A DNA stretch of 9,105 nucleotides from Bacillota bacterium (GTDB taxonomy: Bacteria; Bacillota; Bacilli; Calditerricolales; Calditerricolaceae): the NCBI GenBank assembly GCA_017577925.1, contig PKQU01000076.1:1-9105 (forward strand). The letters run 5' to 3'. Position 1 is the first letter of the stretch; each line of letters opens with the position of its first letter. Made by a program: the position numbers and the translations under genes. Shown piece by piece: positions 1 to 6,541 of this stretch. A model generated the notes under the pieces. That model had not been told where the DNA came from. It saw only the letters and a program-made list of their open reading frames with translations, and searched no databases.

Positions 1-18
1 TGGCGAAACGCGTGCATT

Positions 19-55
19 CGAGAAGCCGTTTTCGACAAGGCTTCTCGATTTTTTT
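19..55 (+). terminator. Intrinsic terminator of an upstream gene
   Basis: A perfect 9-bp inverted repeat (arms 19-27 and 39-47, loop of 11 bases) is followed by A and then seven T (49-55). This is a textbook rho-independent terminator on the + strand. It should end transcription of a gene lying left of the window. In B. subtilis that neighbour is dacF, but nothing of the gene itself is visible here. The terminator isolates the spoIIA operon from upstream vegetative transcription. Confidence 0.88.
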
Positions 56-71
56 GTACTTTCGTCGAAGG

Positions 72-101
72 GCAGGAACTGGGCCTGTAGGCAGAGAAGA
101 G
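72..101 (+). promoter_or_regulatory. Candidate sigma-H promoter of the spoIIA operon
   Basis: A -35-like AGGAACT (74-80) and a -10-like GAAG preceded by A two bases further up (93, 96-99) fit the sigma-H pattern (AGGA-A/T-rich, about 12 bases, RnnGAAT), with one mismatch in the GAAT core. It lies 34 bases before the spoIIAA start and just after the upstream terminator, where a spoIIA promoter must be. In B. subtilis spoIIA is transcribed by sigma-H RNA polymerase with Spo0A~P. I did not find a convincing 0A box. The assignment is inference from position and a partial motif match. Confidence 0.45.
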
Positions 102-132
102 ATGGGTGAACGATGGGAAAGGAGAGGGAGCG

Positions 133-483
133 ATGCGATTGCATGTGGAGTTGGAGACAAGACGTGACGTGCTGATCATCCGCTTGGCGGGGGAACTGGA
201 CCACCATACGGCCGACTCGCTGCGGGAGCAGGTGGACGCGATCATGAACCGTGAGAACATCCGCAGCATTGTCCTCAGCCTGGCCGACCTTACGTTTATG
301 GACAGCTCCGGCCTCGGGGTGATCCTGGGACGCTATAAGCGGGTCGCCCAGATGGGCGGGGAGATGGTCGTCTGTTCCATCCATCCCACCATTTATCGCC
401 TCTTTGAGCTGTCCGGACTGTTTAAGATCCTGCGCATCGAAGAGAGTGAGCGGGAAGCGTTGCACGCGTTGGGGGTGGCGTGA
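133..483 (+). CDS. spoIIAA: Anti-sigma-F factor antagonist SpoIIAA
   Basis: This 116-residue STAS-domain protein is the phosphorylatable switch of the first forespore sigma factor. Unphosphorylated SpoIIAA binds the SpoIIAB-SigmaF complex and releases SigmaF; SpoIIAB inactivates it by phosphorylation and SpoIIE reactivates it. The family signatures GELDHHTA (20-27) and FMDSSGLGVILGRYK (55-69) are intact, and Ser58 in the DSSG motif is the expected phosphorylation site. Length matches the Bacillus protein (117). I start it at ATG 133, which has an AAAGGAG Shine-Dalgarno (118-124) eight bases upstream; an in-frame GTG at 106 would add nine unconserved residues and has no comparable site. The stop overlaps the spoIIAB start, implying translational coupling that helps set the stoichiometry of the partner proteins. 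Confidence 0.97.
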   Translation: MRLHVELETRRDVLIIRLAGELDHHTADSLREQVDAIMNRENIRSIVLSLADLTFMDSSGLGVILGRYKRVAQMGGEMVVCSIHPTIYRLFELSGLFKILRIEESEREALHALGVA

Positions 484-932
484 CGGTGAAAACGAACTTC
501 ATGTGTCTGTCCTTTGCCAGCCGGAGCGAGAACGAGTCCTTCGCTCGCGTGGCGGTGGCCGCCTTCCTGTCGCAGCTCGACCCCACCCTGGAGGAGCTCA
601 TGGAAATCAAGACCGTCGTCTCGGAGGCGGTAACCAACGCCATCATCCACGGGTACGAAGGCCGCGACGACGGCATCGTGCGTATCCATGTGACAGTGGA
701 AGGCAGCCGCGTGGAGATCGTCGTCGAGGACGACGGCGTGGGCATTGCCGACATCGAGCAGGCCCGCCAGCCCCTGTTCACCACCAAGCCGGAACTGGAG
801 CGATCCGGCATGGGCTTTACGATTATGGAAAATTTCGTCGACGAGCTGACCGTCACGTCGGCACCCGGCAAGGGCACTCGCGTCCGCCTCGTCAAGCAGC
901 TTTCCACCCACCCCGCCGCCGTGCGCCAATGA
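480..932 (+). CDS. spoIIAB: Anti-sigma-F factor / serine kinase SpoIIAB
   Basis: SpoIIAB is a dimeric GHKL-type ATPase and protein kinase that sequesters SigmaF and phosphorylates SpoIIAA. The Bergerat-fold motifs are in order: N box EAVTNAIIHGY (49-59), G1 box DDGVGIAD (84-91), the segment ARQPLFTTKPELERSGMGFT (95-114) containing the ATP lid and G2 box, and GKGTRV (130-135). All catalytic positions are present. The start is ambiguous: GTG 480 overlaps the spoIIAA stop by four bases (GTGA), while GTG 486 gives an N-terminus closer in length to the Bacillus protein (about 146 residues). Both share the G-rich stretch near 471-478 as ribosome binding site. It lies between its two partners, 13 bases before sigF. 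Identity is certain; only the start is in doubt. Confidence 0.96.
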   Translation: MTVKTNFMCLSFASRSENESFARVAVAAFLSQLDPTLEELMEIKTVVSEAVTNAIIHGYEGRDDGIVRIHVTVEGSRVEIVVEDDGVGIADIEQARQPLFTTKPELERSGMGFTIMENFVDELTVTSAPGKGTRVRLVKQLSTHPAAVRQ

Positions 933-945
933 AGGAGACGAGCGG

Positions 946-1698
946 ATGAGCGTGGACGTGCGTGAACCGAATCCGCAGTTGACGGACGAGGAGGTCCGCG
1001 CGCTGATTGCCCGCAGCCAGGCGGGCGACACGGAAGCGCGCAACCGGCTCGTGGAAGCCAACGTCCGCTTGGTGTGGTCGGTTGTGCAGCGGTTTCTCGG
1101 GCGCGGGTATGAGGCCGACGACCTCTTTCAAATCGGGTGCATTGGGCTCCTCAAGGCGGTGGACAAATTCGACCTGTCCTACGACGTTAAGTTTTCCACC
1201 TATGCCGTGCCGATGATCATCGGCGAGATCCAGCGCTTTTTGCGCGACGACGGTTCGGTGAAGGTGAGCCGCTCGCTCAAGGAGGCGGCGCAGCGCATTC
1301 GCCGCAAAAAGGACGATTTGACGAAGGCCCTCGGGCGGACGCCGACGGTGGGCGAGCTGGCCGAGGCGCTGGGCATGACGCCGGAGGAAGTGGTGTTTGC
1401 CCAGGAGGCGGGTCGCGCGCCGGCGTCGATTCACGAGACGGTGTACGAAAACGAGGGCGACCCGATTACGCTGATGGACCAGCTCGCCGACGGAAACGAG
1501 GAGGGTTGGTTCGACAAGCTGGCCCTGCAGGAGGCCATCCGGAAACTGGACGAACGGGAACGGCTCATCGTATACCTCCGGTACTACAAGGACTACACGC
1601 AGTCCGAGGTGGCCGAGCGCCTCGGCATTTCCCAGGTGCAAGTTTCACGGCTTGAGAAGCGCATTTTGCAAAAAATTCGCGACGAAATGACGCCCTAG
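946..1698 (+). CDS. sigF: Sporulation sigma factor SigmaF (forespore, early)
   Basis: A 250-residue sigma-70 family factor that directs RNA polymerase to early forespore genes. Regions in order: 2.1-2.2 RLVEANVRLVWSVVQRF through DDLFQIGCIGLLKAVDKFD (34-76), the main core-polymerase contact; 2.3-2.4 VKFSTYAVPMIIGEIQRFLRDD (81-102), for -10 recognition and melting; region 3 about 105-155; region 4 about 190-247, with the helix-turn-helix TQSEVAERLGISQVQVSRLE recognising the -35. The RFLRDDG block and position after spoIIAB separate it from SigG, SigE and SigB. Start ATG 946 has AGGAG (933-937) eight bases upstream. Length agrees with Bacillus SigF (about 255). Activity is controlled after synthesis by SpoIIAB and SpoIIAA. 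A strong terminator begins five bases after the stop. Confidence 0.97.
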   Translation: MSVDVREPNPQLTDEEVRALIARSQAGDTEARNRLVEANVRLVWSVVQRFLGRGYEADDLFQIGCIGLLKAVDKFDLSYDVKFSTYAVPMIIGEIQRFLRDDGSVKVSRSLKEAAQRIRRKKDDLTKALGRTPTVGELAEALGMTPEEVVFAQEAGRAPASIHETVYENEGDPITLMDQLADGNEEGWFDKLALQEAIRKLDERERLIVYLRYYKDYTQSEVAERLGISQVQVSRLEKRILQKIRDEMTP

Positions 1699-1702
1699 CG
1701 CA

Positions 1703-1738
1703 CGGGATGGCGGACGCACCGCCGTCTCGTTTTTTTTT
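1703..1738 (+). terminator. Intrinsic terminator after sigF
   Basis: An 11-bp stem (1703-1713 with 1719-1729, including two G-U pairs) closes a five-base loop and is followed by nine T (1730-1738). It begins four bases after the sigF stop codon. This is a strong rho-independent terminator that closes the spoIIA operon and separates it from the later-expressed spoVA operon. Confidence 0.93.
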
Positions 1739-1847
1739 GTGCCGTGCCGCGGTGCCCTTCAGGATATTGCTGTTTCTGCACAAAACGAAGGCGCATCCTT
1801 CCAGATTCGACAAGAACGGCGAGCTGTCGCGCCCGGTCGCGGTCGGG

Positions 1848-1854
1848 CATACTA
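1848..1854 (+). promoter_or_regulatory. Sigma-G-like -10 element before spoVAA
   Basis: CATACTA exactly matches the sigma-G -10 pattern CATnnTA and sits 24 bases before the spoVAA start. In B. subtilis the spoVA operon is transcribed by sigma-G in the late forespore. The expected -35 region, near 1825-1830 (TGTCGC), matches the TGAATA-type consensus poorly, so the call rests on the -10 and on position. The remainder of the 139-base leader (1739-1877) shows no further recognisable element. Confidence 0.45.
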
Positions 1855-1877
1855 AGCCCAAAGCGGGAGGGATGGCC

Positions 1878-2501
1878 ATGGCATCCGCAAACGCTACGCT
1901 GTATGTTTCCATGAAAGAACGAATCTACGTTCGTCCGCAGGCAGTGGTCAGGGTGGGTGACGTGTGCACCTTTGTGGGCGATCCGGCGATCATCCGCGCG
2001 ATTCGCCTGTTGCCGATCTATCCGATCCAGATGTCCGACGGGCAATTGGTGGTCATCGACGTGATGCACGTGATCGACGCGATTCAGCGCCGCCTGCCGA
2101 ATGTCGACGTGGTGCCCGTGGGGCCGACGGAGACGATCATCGAGGTCTTGTACGACCGGCGCAAGCCGCATCTTGTGTTTGTGGCCCTCACATGGATCCT
2201 GCTGTTTGTGGGGTCGGGGCTGGCGATCATGAACTTCCACGCCGACGTGAGCATGGAGGAGGTCCACCGGCGGTTATACTTCCTGATCACCGGGGAATAC
2301 AAGTCCGATCCGCTCGTCCTGCAGATTCCCTACTCCATCGGCATTGGTGTGGGCATGGTGCTTTTTTTCAATCACCTGTTCCGCAAGAAGCTGAACGAGG
2401 AACCAAGCCCGCTCGAGGTAGAGATGTTCCTGTACCAGCAAAACCTGGACCAGTATGTGATTGCCAACGAACGGGCCCGACGGGAGCGGGATGACCCATG
2501 A
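1878..2501 (+). CDS. spoVAA: Stage V sporulation protein AA (SpoVAA)
   Basis: SpoVAA is a membrane-anchored component of the forespore SpoVA apparatus that takes up dipicolinic acid during spore maturation and releases it during germination. The 207-residue product (about 206 in B. subtilis) has a soluble N-terminal part (1-95) with the characteristic opening YVSMKERIYVRPQAVVRVGDV, then two hydrophobic segments (about 98-118 and 150-168) and a charged C-terminus. The start is chosen as ATG 1878, seven bases after GGGAGG (1865-1870); ATG 1872 lies too close to that site, and the longer reading frame back to 1707 would pass through the sigF terminator. Its stop overlaps the spoVAB start. The exact role of SpoVAA within the channel is not established. 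Confidence 0.93.
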   Translation: MASANATLYVSMKERIYVRPQAVVRVGDVCTFVGDPAIIRAIRLLPIYPIQMSDGQLVVIDVMHVIDAIQRRLPNVDVVPVGPTETIIEVLYDRRKPHLVFVALTWILLFVGSGLAIMNFHADVSMEEVHRRLYFLITGEYKSDPLVLQIPYSIGIGVGMVLFFNHLFRKKLNEEPSPLEVEMFLYQQNLDQYVIANERARRERDDP

Positions 2502-2920
2502 TGGCCCATTTGCTGTTGGTCCTGATCGGGCTGGGCGGGGGCATCGCCGTGGGCAGTGGCTTCGTCGCCTTCCTGACGGTGCTGGACGTCATTCCGCGCC
2601 TGGCGCAGTTCAGCCGTGCGCAACGCTTCGTCCACGGGTTTGAGGGGGCCATTATCAGCGGGGCCCTGTTCTGCACATGGGTGGACTTTTCCGGGATTTC
2701 CCTGCACGCACCGACGTGGCTCGCGGGGGTGTACGGATTGTTTGCCGGCTGTTTTATCGGCCTCCTGGCCGCCGCGCTGACGGAGGTGCTCAACGTGCTG
2801 CCCATCCTGGCCAAGCGCGTGTTCATGGTGGATCGCATCCTCATACTGCTCATGGCCTTGGTGTTGGGAAAAGTGTTCGGTTCCCTGTTCCAATGGATGG
2901 TATTTGAGAAAACAACTTGA
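2498..2920 (+). CDS. spoVAB: Stage V sporulation protein AB (SpoVAB)
   Basis: A 140-residue integral membrane protein, the length of the Bacillus SpoVAB (about 141). Hydrophobic segments are seen at about 3-29, 48-63, 74-98 and 113-134. The glycine-rich N-terminal helix (LIGLGGGIAVGSGFVAFLTVLDVIPRL, 9-35) and the block FVHGFEGAIISGALF (44-58) are family-like. It is a SpoVA operon component needed for DPA uptake in B. subtilis. The start ATG 2498 overlaps the spoVAA stop by four bases (ATGA), indicating coupling; a second ATG follows at 2501, and the only nearby ribosome-binding sequence is GGGAG (2482-2486), at a long spacing. A 79-base gap with a hairpin separates it from spoVAC. Confidence 0.92.
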   Translation: MMAHLLLVLIGLGGGIAVGSGFVAFLTVLDVIPRLAQFSRAQRFVHGFEGAIISGALFCTWVDFSGISLHAPTWLAGVYGLFAGCFIGLLAAALTEVLNVLPILAKRVFMVDRILILLMALVLGKVFGSLFQWMVFEKTT

Positions 2921-2937
2921 ATGGGTTGCCGGGACAT

Positions 2938-2955
2938 AGCGGCCCGCTGGCCGTT
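2938..2955 (+). other. Intercistronic hairpin between spoVAB and spoVAC
   Basis: A 7-bp stem (2938-2944 with 2949-2955, one G-U pair) closes a four-base CGCT loop in the 79-base gap 2921-2999. No T tract follows, so it is not a typical terminator. It could mark an mRNA processing or stability boundary before the core spoVAC-spoVAD-spoVAEb genes, or be a chance structure in GC-rich DNA. Confidence 0.4.
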
Positions 2956-2999
2956 GCAGGCTAAAGGGTAGACCATTGACCGCAGGAGGGAGTGGGCTG

Positions 3000-3488
3000 A
3001 TGAAGGTTCCGCAAACTTCCGACGCCCTGCGTCAGCAGCGACTGCGCATTGAACGGTACCAGCAACGGGTGAAGGAGGTCAAGCCCAAGCCGCCCGTCGC
3101 GCGCAATGGGGTGAAGGCCTTTCTCGTTGGCGGACTCATCTGCGCCTTCGGGCAGGCGATCCAAAACTTCTACATGTACTTCTTTGACTTTAACGAGCGG
3201 ACGGCGGGGAATCCGACGGTGGCCACACTGATTTTCCTGTCGGCCATGCTGACGGGACTCGGCGTATACGACAAGATCGGGCAGTTCGCCGGTGCGGGTA
3301 CAGCGGTCCCCGTCACGGGGTTTGCCAACTCCATCGCCTCGGCGGCCATCGAGCACCGCGCCGAAGGGTACGTACTCGGCGTTGGCAGCAACATGTTTAA
3401 ACTTGCCGGGTCGGTCATCGTGTTCGGCGTGGTGGCTGCCTTTGTTGTGGGACTGATTCGCACCCTTGTAGTCGGGATGGGGGGATAA
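3000..3488 (+). CDS. spoVAC: Stage V sporulation protein AC (SpoVAC)
   Basis: SpoVAC is a forespore inner-membrane protein. The B. subtilis protein is reported to behave as a mechanosensitive channel, and it is part of the DPA channel core. The 162-residue product (about 150 in B. subtilis) has a basic N-terminal tail of some 38 residues ending in KEVKPKPPVARNGVKA, then membrane segments at about 39-62, 74-90 and 132-155. The signatures AFLVGGLICAFGQAIQNFY (40-58), GLGVYDKIGQFAGAGTAVPV (87-106) and TGFANSIASAAIEHRAEG (106-123) are diagnostic. I use ATG 3000, nine bases after AGGAGGG (2984-2990), in place of an upstream TTG at 2976. It is paralogous to spoVAEb and ends two bases before the spoVAD start. 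Confidence 0.95.
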   Translation: MKVPQTSDALRQQRLRIERYQQRVKEVKPKPPVARNGVKAFLVGGLICAFGQAIQNFYMYFFDFNERTAGNPTVATLIFLSAMLTGLGVYDKIGQFAGAGTAVPVTGFANSIASAAIEHRAEGYVLGVGSNMFKLAGSVIVFGVVAAFVVGLIRTLVVGMGG

Positions 3489-3490
3489 CC

Positions 3491-4528
3491 GTGCGCGACG
3501 GGCGGGTGCGGCTCGGTCGCCAGACGTGGCAGTTCACCGGGGACGTGCGCATCGTCTCCAGCGCCGTGGCGGTCGGGCCAAAAGAGGCGCAGGGGCCCTT
3601 GGCCGGAGAATTCGATCTCGTGTTTGACGACCTGTACCTCGGGGAGAAGACGTGGGAAAGGGCGGAACGGAAGCTTTTGGAGATGGCCGTCCAGACCGCC
3701 ATTGACAAGGGCGCCCTGGCCAATGAGGAAATCGATGTCATCGTCGCCGGCGATCTGCTGAACCAGATCATCTCGGCAACCTTTGCGACGCGGAGCCTGC
3801 AGTTTCCCTTTCTGGGCGTGTACGGGGCGTGCTCGACGTCCATGGAGTCGCTTGCCATCGCCGCCGCACTGGTCAACGCCGGCTACGCTACCTATGCCGT
3901 GGCCGCCTGCTCCAGCCACAACTGCACGGCGGAGAAGCAGTACCGGTACCCGACTGAGTATGGGGGTCAAAAGCCTCCGTATGCGCAGTGGACGGTAACC
4001 GGTGCCGGGGCCGCCGTCGTGGGCAAGGGGATAGGCGGGCCGCGCATCACCCACGCCACCATCGGCAGGGTGGTCGACTGGCAGCAAAAGGACCCCTTCG
4101 ACATGGGGTCGGCCATGGCGCCCGCCGCCGCCGACACCATCGCGACCCATTTCCGCGACACGGCGCGTACGCCGGAGGATTATGACCTCATTGTCACGGG
4201 TGACCTGGCCAGCGTGGGTACGCCTCTGGTGCGGGAGCTGCTCGCCGAAATGGGGTACGACATTGGGGCGGTGCACCGCGATTGCGGCCTGATGATCTAT
4301 AGCCCGGAACAGGGCGTGTTTGCCGGTGGCAGTGGATGCGCGTCGAGCGCCGTGGTCACCTACAGCCACATCGTCAAGGGGCTGAACAGCGGCACATACC
4401 GTCGCGTGCTCGTCGTGGCCACGGGTGCGTTGCTGAGCCCCATCACCTACCAGCAAGGCGAATCGATCCCGTGTATCGCCCATGCCGTAGCCCTGGAGCG
4501 GGTGGCGGCTGCCGAGGAGGGAGCGTGA
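3491..4528 (+). CDS. spoVAD: Stage V sporulation protein AD (SpoVAD), DPA-binding
   Basis: SpoVAD is a peripheral protein with a thiolase-like fold, known from B. subtilis work to bind DPA directly. The 345-residue product (338 in B. subtilis) carries the family blocks AGDLLNQ (86-92), YGACSTSMES (111-120, with the thiolase-type cysteine at 114), SSHNCTAEKQYRYPTEYGGQ (141-160), DMGSAMAPAAADTI (204-217), DCGLMIYSPEQGVFAGGSGC (264-283) and ATGALLSP (310-317). The last-named blocks make confusion with an ordinary ketoacyl synthase or thiolase unlikely. Translation starts at GTG 3491, six bases after a G-rich Shine-Dalgarno (3479-3484), and stops directly against the spoVAEb ATG. No membrane helix is apparent, so it should be held at the membrane by SpoVAC and SpoVAEb. 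Confidence 0.97.
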   Translation: MRDGRVRLGRQTWQFTGDVRIVSSAVAVGPKEAQGPLAGEFDLVFDDLYLGEKTWERAERKLLEMAVQTAIDKGALANEEIDVIVAGDLLNQIISATFATRSLQFPFLGVYGACSTSMESLAIAAALVNAGYATYAVAACSSHNCTAEKQYRYPTEYGGQKPPYAQWTVTGAGAAVVGKGIGGPRITHATIGRVVDWQQKDPFDMGSAMAPAAADTIATHFRDTARTPEDYDLIVTGDLASVGTPLVRELLAEMGYDIGAVHRDCGLMIYSPEQGVFAGGSGCASSAVVTYSHIVKGLNSGTYRRVLVVATGALLSPITYQQGESIPCIAHAVALERVAAAEEGA

Positions 4529-4879
4529 ATGGAGTATGTAACGGCCTTTGTCGTGGGCGGGCTCATCTGCGTCATCGGCCAGTTGCTCATGGACCTGACT
4601 TCCCTCACCCCGGCCCACGTGATGAGCATCTTGGTGGTGGCCGGAGCCATACTCGATGGCGTGGGGCTGTATGAGCCACTGATCGATTTTGCCGGGGCCG
4701 GCGCGACGGTGCCGATCACCAGCTTTGGCAACGCCCTCGTTCACGGGGCGTTGGCGGAGGCCGAGCGGAACGGGATCATCGGGATCATTACCGGGATCTT
4801 TGAAGTGACCAGTGCCGGGATCTCTGCCGCCATCATCTTCGGTTTCCTCAGCGCCCTGCTGTTCCGGCCCAAGGGGTAA
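4529..4879 (+). CDS. spoVAEB: Stage V sporulation protein AEb (SpoVAEb)
   Basis: A 116-residue membrane protein and the third core component of the DPA channel with SpoVAC and SpoVAD. Motifs AFVVGGLICVIGQLLMDL (6-23), LTPAHVMSILVVAGAILDG (26-44), GLYEPLIDFAGAGATVPITSFGNALVHGA (46-74) and TSAGISAAIIFGFLSALLF (94-112) match the family over its whole length. About three hydrophobic segments are visible. It shares the VGGLIC-GQ and FAGAG-VP-T-F-N patterns with SpoVAC, so the two are paralogues. ATG 4529 directly follows the spoVAD stop and has GAGGAGGGA (4515-4522) six bases upstream. The next gene in the Bacillus operon, spoVAEa, is missing here. Confidence 0.95.
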   Translation: MEYVTAFVVGGLICVIGQLLMDLTSLTPAHVMSILVVAGAILDGVGLYEPLIDFAGAGATVPITSFGNALVHGALAEAERNGIIGIITGIFEVTSAGISAAIIFGFLSALLFRPKG

Positions 4880-4970
4880 GGCGCGGTGTGCCGACTGTGG
4901 TGCGGACCACCGGGCGGCGAGCCCGTGGGACGCAACGCGGTTGAGTCTCTCTTGACGCGGGGGGATTGCG
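4880..4970 (+). other. Gap where spoVAEa would be expected
   Basis: This 91-base interval lies between spoVAEb and spoVAF. It is far too short for spoVAEa, and translating it in the three forward frames gives nothing I recognise as a remnant. It holds a small hairpin (4897-4901 with 4906-4910, GCGG loop) without a T tract, and the G-rich ribosome binding site of spoVAF (4959-4964). Confidence 0.6.
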
Positions 4971-6461
4971 ATGGTGGATGAGGAGAAGGGAACGTCTGCT
5001 TCCAAGGGGGAAAACGCCCCCGTTCACCGAAGGCTGGCGGTCAACCAGGCATACTTGAAGGAACGCCTCGACATCGGGGTGAGCTTTGACATCGGGGTTC
5101 GGGAGATTTCGGTAGGGGAGAAGAAGCTGGCGCTCTACTTTCTCAACGGCTTTGCCGACAACATGGTTGTGGTGGAAATGCTGCGCGAGCTTTCGCGGGT
5201 AAAGCGGGAAGAGCTGGTCCCACAGGTGCTCACGCGCATATTCCGCAAGTACTTGACCCATCCGCAGGTCGAGGAATTGCGCCGCATGGACGAGGTGGTA
5301 GACAAGCTGCTGGCCGGCCACCTGGTGGTGCTCATCGACGGCGAGCAGACCGCCTTGGCCGTTGACGCGCGCCACTATCCGGCCCGCCAACCCGAGGAGC
5401 CCGACACTGAGCGGGTGGTTCGCGGGTCGCGCGACGGTTTCACCGAAACGCTGGTGTTCAATACCGCGTTGATCCGCCGACGCGTCCGGGACGAGCGCTT
5501 GCGCATGGAGCTGGTCCAGGTCGGGGAACGCTCGAAAACCGATGTCTGCCTCGCGTACCTGAAGGATGTTGCCGACCCGGAACTGGTCCGCCTCATTCGC
5601 GACAAACTGTCCCGCATCACCGTCGACGGGCTGCCGATGGCCGAAAAAGCCCTCGAGGAGTTTCTGGTGGGCCGCAACTGGCACCCGTTCCCCTTGGTGC
5701 GCTACACCGAGCGGCCCGACGTCGCCGCCAGCCATTTGCTCGAGGGACACGTCCTCGTCCTGGTGGACACGTCGCCCAGCGTGATCATCGCGCCGACGAC
5801 CTTTTTCCACCATGTGCAACACGCCGAGGAGTACCGGCAGACGCCGGTGGTGGGCACCTATTTGCGGTGGATCCGGTTCATCGGGATTCTCCTGTCCATC
5901 TTTCTGCTGCCGCTGTGGCTCCTGTTCGTGTTCAACCCCGAGCTGTTGCCCAAGGAACTGGCCTTCATCGGGCCGAAGAAGTCCGGTGAAATCCCGATTT
6001 TCTTCCAGTTTATCCTGGCCGAAATCGGCATCGACCTGATGCGTATGGCCGCCGTCCACACGCCAACGCCGCTGGCCACGGCGATGGGGCTCATCGCCGC
6101 CGTGCTGATCGGCGAAGTGGCGATCAAGGTCGGCCTGTTTGCGCCCGAAACCATCCTGTACACGGCCGTGGCGGCAATCGGGATGTTCGCCACGCCCAGC
6201 TATGAGCTATCCTTGGCCGTCAAGCTTGTGCGCCTCTTTCTCCTGCTGATGGTGTTCTTGTTCAAGGTTCCGGGTTTCGTCCTCGGTGTCACCCTCGTCA
6301 TCTTTGTTCTGGCCATGACCCGCTCCCTCAACACCCCCTACCTGTGGCCGCTCATCCCCTTCAACTGGCCCGCGCTGCGCACCATTTTGTTCCGCACCAG
6401 CGTGCCGTCGATGAAAACGCGGCCGAGCATCGTGCGCCCGCAGGACGCCCGCCGCCAATGA
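4971..6461 (+). CDS. spoVAF: SpoVAF, GerA-family spore germination protein
   Basis: SpoVAF belongs to the GerA A-subunit family of the spore inner membrane. In B. subtilis it is not needed for DPA import; it aids germination and is reported to work with a partner, YqhR/FigP, which is not in this window. The 496-residue protein (about 493 in B. subtilis) has a soluble N-terminal half with the GerAA-type motifs VRGSRDGFTETLVFNTALIRRR (150-171) and LLEGHVLVLVDTSPSVIIAP (256-275), then a membrane half with hydrophobic segments at about 297-322, 345-385 (weaker), 392-408, 415-433 and 435-452, including TPTPLATAMGLIAAVLIGE (364-382). ATG 4971 has a G-rich Shine-Dalgarno at 4959-4964. As the last gene before lysA it is named spoVAF rather than a GerAA receptor because of position and absence of gerB/gerC partners. 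Confidence 0.95.
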   Translation: MVDEEKGTSASKGENAPVHRRLAVNQAYLKERLDIGVSFDIGVREISVGEKKLALYFLNGFADNMVVVEMLRELSRVKREELVPQVLTRIFRKYLTHPQVEELRRMDEVVDKLLAGHLVVLIDGEQTALAVDARHYPARQPEEPDTERVVRGSRDGFTETLVFNTALIRRRVRDERLRMELVQVGERSKTDVCLAYLKDVADPELVRLIRDKLSRITVDGLPMAEKALEEFLVGRNWHPFPLVRYTERPDVAASHLLEGHVLVLVDTSPSVIIAPTTFFHHVQHAEEYRQTPVVGTYLRWIRFIGILLSIFLLPLWLLFVFNPELLPKELAFIGPKKSGEIPIFFQFILAEIGIDLMRMAAVHTPTPLATAMGLIAAVLIGEVAIKVGLFAPETILYTAVAAIGMFATPSYELSLAVKLVRLFLLLMVFLFKVPGFVLGVTLVIFVLAMTRSLNTPYLWPLIPFNWPALRTILFRTSVPSMKTRPSIVRPQDARRQ

Positions 6462-6509
6462 CCTTCCGGGAAGGGTTCGTGAACGCCGCCCGCGGGGACA
6501 AACGCCAAA

Positions 6510-6538
6510 TTGAGCGCATGCCGAATCTGTGGTATAAT
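6510..6538 (+). promoter_or_regulatory. Sigma-A promoter of lysA, extended -10
   Basis: TTGAGC (6510-6515) and a perfect TATAAT (6533-6538) are separated by 17 bases, and a TG dinucleotide (6530-6531) precedes the -10, giving an extended -10 promoter. This is by far the best vegetative promoter in the window. Transcription should start near 6544-6547, about 60 bases before the lysA ATG. It gives lysA growth-phase expression independent of the forespore-specific spoVA operon. Confidence 0.88.
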
Positions 6539-6541
6539 CCG

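Noticed and set aside
1707..1877. Extended N-terminus of spoVAA starting at 1707
   Set aside because: The extension would begin inside the sigF terminator and has no family similarity; ATG 1878 has proper ribosome-binding spacing and gives the usual length.
3491..4528. SpoVAD read as a thiolase or ketoacyl synthase of a biosynthetic cluster
   Set aside because: The GACSTS cysteine motif is thiolase-like, but the conserved SpoVAD-specific blocks and position between spoVAC and spoVAEb identify it as the DPA-binding protein.
4897..4910. Hairpin after spoVAEb as a terminator
   Set aside because: The stem has five base pairs and no T tract follows, so termination is unlikely.
3170..5005. A 611-codon open frame on the minus strand across spoVAC, spoVAD and spoVAEb
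   Set aside because: It is antisense to three confidently identified genes and its translation is rich in H, R, P and G with no recognisable domain. Long antisense frames are expected where the sense genes use G or C at third positions.
4848..6059. A 403-codon open frame on the minus strand across spoVAF
   Set aside because: It is fully antisense to spoVAF, of low-complexity GC-type composition, with no family-like motif. It is a compositional shadow.
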